Origin: QWQI01 sp964608915
GTDB lineage: Bacteria > Planctomycetota > Planctomycetia > Isosphaerales > Isosphaeraceae
Assembly (NCBI GenBank): GCA_964608915.1
Contig: CAZSQA010000032.1
Span: forward strand, 1 to 64,000
DNA: 64,000 bases
Direction of reading: 5' to 3'
Shown here: one piece after another, positions 43,777 to 50,516 of the stretch
Layout: every line of letters begins with the position of its first letter
How positions within the stretch are numbered: position 1 is the stretch's first letter
Position numbers and translations under genes: made by a program
Notes under the pieces: generated by a model
Told to the model about the DNA's origin: nothing
Database searches by the model: none
The model's input: only the letters and a program-made list of their open reading frames with translations

Positions 43777-44601
43777 ATGAGCGGAACGACCGCGACGATC
43801 CTCGACGAAATCGTCGCCACCAAAAAGAGGGAAGTGGAAGCCGCCCGCAAGCGCATGCCGCTGGAAGAACTTGCCGAGCAGGCCCGTGAGACGGCCCTGG
43901 CGTTCCCCATCCGCAACTTCGCCGACGCAATCCGGCAAACCGGCCCCATCCGGCTCATCGCTGAAGTCAAAAAAGCCAGCCCCTCCGCGGGCCTGATTCG
44001 TCCTGACTTCAACCCCGTCGACATCGCCCGCATCTATCAGGACCACGGCGCTGATTGCCTTTCGATTCTGACCGACGAGTCCTATTTTCAGGGTCACTTG
44101 ACGTACCTCGCACGCGTAAAAGCCGGCACGGCCTTGCCATGTCTCCGGAAAGACTTCGTGATCGACGAATACCAGGTGGTCGAAGCACGCCTGGCCGGGG
44201 CAGATGCCGTGCTGCTCATCGCCGAGATCCTCGACGAAGCCCAGCTTGCCTTTCTGACCGACCGCGCGCAGATGCTCGGCATGTCCGTCCTCGTCGAATT
44301 CCACGACCCGGCCAACCTGCCGAAAGCCGTGACCTGCGGGGCCGACCTGATCGGCATCAACAATCGCGACCTGCACAAGATGGTCACCCACCTGGACCAG
44401 ACCCTGAAGCTGCTGGACAAGATCCCGCCGGGCATTCCGGTCGTCAGCGAAAGCGGCATCAAGACCCACGCCGACGTCGAAAAGCTTCAGGCCGCTGGCG
44501 TGGCCGCGATCCTGGTCGGCGAATCGCTCATGAAACAGCCCGACATCGGCCGGGCCGTGGATGAGCTGCTGGGGCATGGTGGCAGGGGCAGAGGGGTGTG
44601 A
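43777..44601 (+). CDS. trpC: Indole-3-glycerol-phosphate synthase
   Basis: A 274-residue TIM-barrel enzyme that converts carboxyphenylaminodeoxyribulose phosphate to indole-3-glycerol phosphate in tryptophan synthesis. Landmarks: AEVKKASPSAG (substrate-binding Glu and Lys), LRKDFVIDEYQV (catalytic Lys), GINNRDLHKM (Asn), VVSESGI (Ser) and ILVGESLM near the end. All are intact. GAGGAG lies 10 bases before the chosen ATG 43777. Other trp genes are not adjacent, as is common in planctomycetes. A hairpin with a T-run follows. It marks the left edge of the AT-rich island. Confidence 0.95.
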   Translation: MSGTTATILDEIVATKKREVEAARKRMPLEELAEQARETALAFPIRNFADAIRQTGPIRLIAEVKKASPSAGLIRPDFNPVDIARIYQDHGADCLSILTDESYFQGHLTYLARVKAGTALPCLRKDFVIDEYQVVEARLAGADAVLLIAEILDEAQLAFLTDRAQMLGMSVLVEFHDPANLPKAVTCGADLIGINNRDLHKMVTHLDQTLKLLDKIPPGIPVVSESGIKTHADVEKLQAAGVAAILVGESLMKQPDIGRAVDELLGHGGRGRGV

Positions 44602-44638
44602 GTTTTTCCTACCCAGTACATATGGCGATATTCGTAGG

Positions 44639-44661
44639 AAACGTGGGGCTCTCACGTTTTT
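44639..44661 (+). terminator. Rho-independent terminator of trpC
   Basis: AAACGTG (44639-44645) pairs with CACGTTT (44653-44659), with two further inner pairs possible and a small loop, followed by a T run to 44661. It lies about 37 bases after the trpC stop in the correct polarity, and just before the stop of the converging island gene at 44669. Confidence 0.65.
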
Positions 44662-44668
44662 AATCAGC

Positions 44669-46621
44669 TTACTCAGATTCATACGATTTAAGAACTCTTG
44701 ATAGGTCTTGGTCTTCTGGTTTGCAGGGAATGTAACCCGGAATCCCTGAATTCTTGCTTTTCACATCATCAAAGTAGTCCATTGGTAGAACAATCTTATA
44801 ACACTTGACGGTTCCGCTTGTCTCGTTTTTACAAATAAATCCAGTAAGAGCCTTAACATCGATGAAGTGCGGTAAATGCGATATTTCTGACGGGAGAACA
44901 ACTTCAGATTTGCTTTTTTCGAAAGAGAATGAGTATTGAGAAGTCGATGATATTCCTTTTCCTTCAGAATATGTTTTAGATTTATGACTATTCATCGTAC
45001 CACCGAGAGTTGACCCAATATTTGATGAATTATGCTGTTCGGAGCTTCTCGAGAACGAACCTTCTCGTCGATTGGAATATTTATCATAGGGCCGATTTCT
45101 ATCTTCTAAGGGATGGGATAATTGCCACTCAATAGAGTGAGTATTAAAGTCGTGATCAGGCCAAGTGAAGTTTTGTTCGGATGAATCAGCATGACTAATC
45201 CCTTTCGAAGAACTCACGCCAGTTGAATCACTTCTGTTTATGCTCCAATTCACTCCATTATCCTTTCCAACAGTACTCGCTTTCGACTGGTCTTTGCTGA
45301 ATGACTGACTGGACATAACTGAGATTTTAGTTTCGATCTTTTCAGAATCGCCAATGGATGAGGAAGCCCATTTCGCCGATTCACCACCCAATCTCAAGTA
45401 CACTTTATGGGCACAGCTCGCAGTTATCTCATGCGCGATATTCTCTCCAAAGGATTCCTTCAGTCCAAGATAGTCCTGAAAACCAAGCAGTGCGCAAACT
45501 CCTCTCGATCTTCCTTTATTGATCAAGTCGGCCAAACCTTGAATTTTTCCGAGTTCTCTTAATTCGTCGAGAATCACCCAAGTTCTGTGGAACGAATCCG
45601 AATTATCGCCCGCTTCATCGAGAATCAATTCAGAAAACCTTTTGATGAAAAGCCGATTGATCGATCGTAAAGCTTCTTTATGAATCTCATTCGCACCAAG
45701 CAGAACGATCTTGTCATTCGATTTCATAAAGTCATTTCGAATCGAGAATAGCTTATTTTCCGTTCTTGCTGTCCTCCACCTTGCCGCAATAGGCATGAGT
45801 TCAAAGAGATGCGAACACAGCTCAGCCATTACATTATGTCTCGTCTCATTCGATCCGAAAAGACTCAGGGCGATGGTTGCGCTCAGGTCGAGCAATGTAG
45901 CCCTCCGAAGGAGAAACGATTCGATCGTTGACACGTTGGCGCAGGTTTTGATCACGTCGGCAAGATCCCATTCGCCAGGCTTTTCTTCCATAAATCCGAC
46001 AAGTACAGCCGTCAAGAGTGCTGCCGCTGACTTGGGGTAGAAGGGTTGCTGCGAATTTGGAGGGGTCGGAATGAGGGTCGTAGCCAACTGATATGCTTCG
46101 GTGGGCGTAAGATAATCCTTCGCCAAGTCCCAACCGGTTCTACGAAGATCAAAAGGATTGGTGATGACGATACGCGATTCAGATATGCCTAATTCCAGAA
46201 GAAATGGATAGAATTCCTGCTTTGGGTCATAGAGTATCGCTCTGTCCATCCCCCAAACGCTTTGAAAATCGATACCACCTCGCTCGATCATTTCACGTAC
46301 TTCGTTAGAGAATATGGACTGCATCAGTAACTTAATCGATAGGGTCTTTCCAGTACCTGGTACACCGGCGACAAGGAAATGCAGATTGGATCGATCAAGT
46401 GTAACCGGCAGGCCGACCCAGTTCAACGTTGGTTCGAACAAGCCGTCGTGCGATATCCATTGATCAGGATCCAACTTATACGATGTACCACGAAGATCAG
46501 ATAGCTCAGGCCCTCTTTCGGTTCTTTCTTTAGGGTATCGCTTATTAATTCGATCGACAGCTCGTGATCTTTTTCCCTTTTGAGATTCACTAGTCCTATT
46601 TCGAGATGAATCATGAGCCAT
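44669..46621 (-). CDS. VirD4/TraD-like coupling ATPase without membrane anchor
   Basis: A 650-residue AAA-like ATPase of the type IV coupling-protein (TraG/VirD4) superfamily. Walker A is G86-VPGTGKT93, Walker B is VILDE353, and the glutamine motif is LLGFQDYLGL (Q382). C-terminal VLPSEISHLP and ALTGFI resemble the TraM-recognition region. Residues about 435-575 are a Ser/Asn-rich linker. Unlike VirD4 there is no N-terminal membrane helix; the first 55 residues are basic and soluble. GAGGG lies 8 bases before ATG 46621. It ends a three-gene AT-rich cluster; the membrane protein encoded next to it could be its anchor (inference). Expected function is ATP-driven movement of DNA or protein. Confidence 0.85.
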   Translation of the reverse strand: MAHDSSRNRTSESQKGKRSRAVDRINKRYPKERTERGPELSDLRGTSYKLDPDQWISHDGLFEPTLNWVGLPVTLDRSNLHFLVAGVPGTGKTLSIKLLMQSIFSNEVREMIERGGIDFQSVWGMDRAILYDPKQEFYPFLLELGISESRIVITNPFDLRRTGWDLAKDYLTPTEAYQLATTLIPTPPNSQQPFYPKSAAALLTAVLVGFMEEKPGEWDLADVIKTCANVSTIESFLLRRATLLDLSATIALSLFGSNETRHNVMAELCSHLFELMPIAARWRTARTENKLFSIRNDFMKSNDKIVLLGANEIHKEALRSINRLFIKRFSELILDEAGDNSDSFHRTWVILDELRELGKIQGLADLINKGRSRGVCALLGFQDYLGLKESFGENIAHEITASCAHKVYLRLGGESAKWASSSIGDSEKIETKISVMSSQSFSKDQSKASTVGKDNGVNWSINRSDSTGVSSSKGISHADSSEQNFTWPDHDFNTHSIEWQLSHPLEDRNRPYDKYSNRREGSFSRSSEQHNSSNIGSTLGGTMNSHKSKTYSEGKGISSTSQYSFSFEKSKSEVVLPSEISHLPHFIDVKALTGFICKNETSGTVKCYKIVLPMDYFDDVKSKNSGIPGYIPCKPEDQDLSRVLKSYESE

Positions 46622-46876
46622 GATGAATACCCTCGAAGTCAATTTGATGTTGTAGACGAATCAGAATCCAGACCAATAGGACAAGGGAGATTCCAGGATC
46701 AGGCAGAACCAGGAACATACGTCTAAAGTTAATCGATTAGTAAGAAGTTTGTCAAGTGAATGACAAACAACTCAAATTCTAATAGGATAAAAGCCCTGAA
46801 TGATAGATAAGATATAAACAAATCATTGTGGCAGACGATGTGCAGTTCAGAGCGATAAATACACGAAGTCCCATCC

Positions 46877-48403
46877 TTAATTATGAAAGCTTGCGTTATG
46901 TTCTGCAGAGAACCGAGACATAAAGTCATCAAAGTGCCTGAGAATCTCGAAGGCAGATTGATCACTGTTTGGATCGAAGTTCGGATCATTAAAGAAGGTC
47001 CCTATCTCAGAATCAAAATGGACGCTCTGAGCAGTACTAGTATAACGCAATAATTTGAGATTGTCAGGTTTGTAGACACGAAACCAGAGAATTCCAGTGC
47101 CATCCTGCGATGGTAAGCATCCAAACAAATCAGGCGAATTCCTAAATACCCTCGGCTGGTCAAACAATTCAAAAGACATATCAATAAGTGAGTTGATCAG
47201 CTCTGAATGAAGTGATTGAAACATCGTTTCATCTTTGACGCGAAAGTCAATCGATCCAGCACGAAACTGAATCGGGATTGTATCTCGATAATTATCAGAT
47301 TTCATAAACGGGTCAATAGATTGATGAGTCGTGAAAAAAGATGACTGACTTCTAAGAAATTGAAAATACTGATCGCGTATTCGATCGCTCAAATCAATTG
47401 CGAGATAAATATTTGATCTGTCGACATTATTAAGAACCTCCAACTCAAAGTCAATTGTCGGAGGAAAAAGGAGTAACGCGTCGGGAATAATATCTATATT
47501 CTCCAACATCAGCGTTGATCGGCGAATATCTTCAATCTTCTGTTGGATAACTTTCGTATGAACACTTTTCATAGCTTCAAGAAACTCACGCATCGCAATT
47601 GCCTGATTGATCTTAAACAGTCCTTCCTGTTCTTGCTTTAAACGCTGAGCCTTTAACTCTTCTTCCATTCTTGATCTTGCTTTGGCCTCTTCTTCTGATC
47701 TTGCCTTTTGTTGGAGTGCTTCTATCTTTTCTTTTATTTTTAAATCTTCCCGTATGCTAGCTTCGAGTCGATTTGATTCGCAAACGAGTCTCTTTAATAA
47801 ATAAGGAAAGGTAAGGACCCATATTATACTTGAAACCATTAACGTCGCCATTATCCAAGTCAGATAATTGTTTACTACTATTTCAAAGAAATTGATACCT
47901 GTTTGGCTATCTGAATCAGATGGAAACGATACCGCTTGTAGATAGCTGCCATAACCGATATACAACAGTAATGCAATCGGAGCGCTTGGCAGCGTAATTA
48001 TCTTTACAACAAGATTCCATCTTGTATCGTTATTGTCAAGGATTGGAACTTTCATCCATAAGTGATTCGTTATATACTTTATATAGCCAATAATAAAGCA
48101 AATTCCTGATCTATGAACATCTATCACAAGCGAAAGCATAATCGATCTTATGAACAATGTCTTTAGCATCACATTCGATGTTTTTGCAATTAGAGGCAAG
48201 ACCGCGAGAGAATAAATGCAAGAGAAAAAGAAAATTATCCCTACTTCAATACTGAAGTCGCACATTGGGCCACAATCCCAAGGGCGCCAAATCATTTCTT
48301 TTATTCTATTTCTTAGCGTTATTAACGTATTTTCATCTTTTATCAGATTTCTTTTTACTTGTTCGTACTTAGTAGTGTCGATTTTGTCATCTTTTCCGTT
48401 CAT
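46877..48403 (-). CDS. Membrane protein with coiled coil, unknown function
   Basis: A 508-residue protein unlike any family I recognise. Four hydrophobic helices are likely at about residues 52-72, 84-108, 132-155 and 182-202. A charged Lys/Glu/Arg-rich coiled coil follows at about 208-262 (KARSEEEAKARSRMEEELKA). The C-terminal 240 residues are soluble and mixed alpha/beta (FPPTIDFELEVLNNVD, GSIDFRVKDETMFQ). ATG 48403 is taken; upstream AAGGA is weakly spaced. The codon use is AT-rich like its neighbours. It lies between the HNH-like gene and the coupling ATPase gene, so it may form the membrane part of the same machine. Confidence 0.7.
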   Translation of the reverse strand: MNGKDDKIDTTKYEQVKRNLIKDENTLITLRNRIKEMIWRPWDCGPMCDFSIEVGIIFFFSCIYSLAVLPLIAKTSNVMLKTLFIRSIMLSLVIDVHRSGICFIIGYIKYITNHLWMKVPILDNNDTRWNLVVKIITLPSAPIALLLYIGYGSYLQAVSFPSDSDSQTGINFFEIVVNNYLTWIMATLMVSSIIWVLTFPYLLKRLVCESNRLEASIREDLKIKEKIEALQQKARSEEEAKARSRMEEELKAQRLKQEQEGLFKINQAIAMREFLEAMKSVHTKVIQQKIEDIRRSTLMLENIDIIPDALLLFPPTIDFELEVLNNVDRSNIYLAIDLSDRIRDQYFQFLRSQSSFFTTHQSIDPFMKSDNYRDTIPIQFRAGSIDFRVKDETMFQSLHSELINSLIDMSFELFDQPRVFRNSPDLFGCLPSQDGTGILWFRVYKPDNLKLLRYTSTAQSVHFDSEIGTFFNDPNFDPNSDQSAFEILRHFDDFMSRFSAEHNASFHN

Positions 48404-48438
48404 CTTCGTCTCATTCCTTCTAGATATCAAATGAATGG

Positions 48439-49029
48439 TTAGAATCCGATTTCGTTCTTTTTTTTCATCTCAAGTGAGTTTCTTTCGCTCATCATTTTTT
48501 CCGTCGCTTTCGCGATCTCACTTAGCGATGGCGAAATCGTACTCACTGTCTGATTTTGCTCTTTGACTATAGAGTGGCTCTCAGCAGATTGATTTTCCAT
48601 GAGGTTATTTCGATCGGACTTCGATCGTTCTCCCCAGATCTCCTTGTCGACGAATTTTTCCTGCTCAGTCGCCCACTTCTCATGTGCACTCGTATCGTTA
48701 CCGTGAGAATACTTAAATGCAGAATGCGTCGCAGCGGGTCCGTTGTTGAAATTTCCTCCATGTGACCTTAAATGCGCACCAAATTCTTTCCCGACATCAA
48801 GTTCAGGTTCTTCATTCACGAGTACGCAATTTTTGTCGAGATCGCGTACGAATTCGTTGGTGACCTCATTTCGCGTACCCTGATGATTGGCTGGCACGAT
48901 GTGGTGAGCGATCACAGTCTCGTTCAACGGTTCGCCACTCAAAGCGCATAATCCATCCTGTCGCTGGGAGAGAATCTGATACTGTTCTCGATTGAGTTGT
49001 GGGAACTCGATGCGATTGTTCTTACTCAT
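48439..49029 (-). CDS. HNH (beta-beta-alpha-metal) nuclease-like protein
   Basis: A 196-residue protein. AGGAGGTGATTGG ideally precedes ATG 49029. Residues 25-100 resemble an HNH finger: LCALSGEPL, then H42-H43-IVP, N68 in KNCVLVNEEPE, and H86/H90 in AHLRSHGGNF. This H-N-H order and spacing fits a beta-beta-alpha-metal nuclease, although only C28 and C69 are available and the second zinc knuckle is absent. Residues about 100-196 are polar, Asn/Ser/Glu-rich and probably disordered. It is the first gene of the AT-rich cluster. Whether it cuts DNA, and whose, cannot be decided from sequence. Confidence 0.7.
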   Translation of the reverse strand: MSKNNRIEFPQLNREQYQILSQRQDGLCALSGEPLNETVIAHHIVPANHQGTRNEVTNEFVRDLDKNCVLVNEEPELDVGKEFGAHLRSHGGNFNNGPAATHSAFKYSHGNDTSAHEKWATEQEKFVDKEIWGERSKSDRNNLMENQSAESHSIVKEQNQTVSTISPSLSEIAKATEKMMSERNSLEMKKKNEIGF

Positions 49030-49067
49030 CCAATCACCTCCTGGAAATTGGGTGTGACGGCATGAAC

Positions 49068-49082
49068 ACTGTTACGAACAGT
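49068..49082. promoter_or_regulatory. Inverted repeat upstream of the island genes
   Basis: ACTGTT-ACG-AACAGT forms a 15-base inverted repeat 39 bases before the HNH-like gene start, in the likely promoter region of the three-gene cluster. It may be an operator; no matching regulator gene is seen. Confidence 0.35.
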
Positions 49083-49110
49083 ACGCAACGACAGAAGTCG
49101 CGATCAGGAA

Positions 49111-50430
49111 TCAATTCAACTGCGTCAGCGGCCCGTCTCCGCAGAAGTCGGGGTTGCCGATCGTCTTGATGTGGTGGCCGAAGCCGTGGGCCAGGTTCAG
49201 CAGGAACCGGTTGTGAGCCAGGCGGGGCAACTTCAGCGAGCGGCCCATATTGAAATCAAGACCATTGCCCACAAGGACGAACGGGATATTGTCCAGCGTG
49301 TGGCTGTTGCCCTTGCCAAGCTCGTTCGTCCAGATGATGAGAGTGTTGTCCATCAGTGAGCCGTCGCCGCCCGGCTCGGGCGTTTCGGCCAGCCGCTTGG
49401 CCATATAAGCGAGCTGCTCGGCGAACCAGGTGTTGATCTTCGTGATCTTGGCCACCGATTCCTTGTCGCTGTCCGGGTTGTGCGAAAGGTCGTGGTGGCC
49501 TTCCTCGATGCCCAGCCACTTCATTCGCGCCATGCCCACCGAATTGGTGTACTGAAGCGTCGCGACGCGGCTGAAGTCGTTCACGAAGCTGTTGACCATC
49601 AGGTCGATCTGCTGCTTGCTGATCTTGGGGATGTTGTCGTTGTCCATGCGCACGCCCGGCTCAAGCTCCGGTACGGCATGGGTCAGCTCGTCCTTGCCAG
49701 ACTCCAGTTCCTGCTCCATCTCGCGCACGAACGTCGCATGCTCTTCCAGAAGCTGGCGGTCTTCGGCACTGACGACTGTTTTCAACGTCTTCAGGTCGTC
49801 CTGAACGTCGTCCAGAATGCTCCGGATCGCCGCCTGATCCTTCATCCGCCCATAAAGCTTGTTGAACATCTGATACGGGTCGTCGATCGGCGAAATCGGC
49901 TTGTTCGCGCCAGCATAGACCATACGCGTCCATGTGTCCGCACGTTCAGGCACCATCACGCCGAATTCCAGCGAGCCGAAACGTGTGCGCGTGGCCGGAT
50001 CTTTCTGCAGGAAGTTCTTGATTTCCTGGTCGACGGAAATGCCGGAGGCCCAGCCGGCCGGCGTGTGAGAACCGCCCTGGATGTTGCCCGGGAACAGCTC
50101 CACGCCCGTCAGCAGGCAGCCCATGCCGCGCATGTGATTGTCGCCGTCGCCCCGAACCTTGTCGCACAGGCCATGAATGACCATCGTGCGGTTCTTGAAG
50201 GCTTCCAGTGGCTTCAGGCTTTCCTTCAGGGCGAAGTCCTTGCCTTCTTCGCTCGGCCAGAAGGTCTCGGGGAAGACGCCGTTGGGGCTGAACATGACGA
50301 CAAGCCGCTTCTTGCGGGCCGCCTGGTTCGCGAAGCCGAGGCTAGGCAGATTCAGCAGAAACGGCACTGCGGCCGTTTTCAGGCCCAAATCCCTGAGAAA
50401 TTCCCGGCGGTGAGTGCTGCGTGCGGTCAC
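49111..50430 (-). CDS. DUF1552 family protein
   Basis: A 439-residue planctomycete DUF1552 protein. It starts at a GTG (50430) with GGAG 9 bases upstream. The N-terminus HRREFLRDLGLKTAAVPFLL is Tat-like. Family blocks include RLVVMFSPNGVFPETFWP, the HMRGMGCLLTGVEL segment, VDQEIKNFLQ and NTLIIWTNELGKGNSHTLDN with PFVLVGNG. DUF1552 proteins are distantly related to the DUF1501/alkaline-phosphatase-like fold and almost always pair with a DUF1592/DUF1588 cytochrome, as here (87 bases downstream of it). The pair is thought to act in envelope electron transfer or polymer oxidation, but no function is established. Confidence 0.94.
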   Translation of the reverse strand: MTARSTHRREFLRDLGLKTAAVPFLLNLPSLGFANQAARKKRLVVMFSPNGVFPETFWPSEEGKDFALKESLKPLEAFKNRTMVIHGLCDKVRGDGDNHMRGMGCLLTGVELFPGNIQGGSHTPAGWASGISVDQEIKNFLQKDPATRTRFGSLEFGVMVPERADTWTRMVYAGANKPISPIDDPYQMFNKLYGRMKDQAAIRSILDDVQDDLKTLKTVVSAEDRQLLEEHATFVREMEQELESGKDELTHAVPELEPGVRMDNDNIPKISKQQIDLMVNSFVNDFSRVATLQYTNSVGMARMKWLGIEEGHHDLSHNPDSDKESVAKITKINTWFAEQLAYMAKRLAETPEPGGDGSLMDNTLIIWTNELGKGNSHTLDNIPFVLVGNGLDFNMGRSLKLPRLAHNRFLLNLAHGFGHHIKTIGNPDFCGDGPLTQLN

Positions 50431-50516
50431 GGTTTCGGCTCCAGTTTCAGGAAGGCTCGTTCGGGTCGCGGGTTCGCTTCCGGGCGGGAGTGTTTCTATC
50501 CCTTATATCAGAAAAA

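Noticed and set aside
44602..49110. Complete integrative conjugative element or prophage
   Set aside because: No integrase, relaxase, mating-pair, capsid or terminase gene and no clear flanking direct repeats; only a coupling-type ATPase supports the idea.
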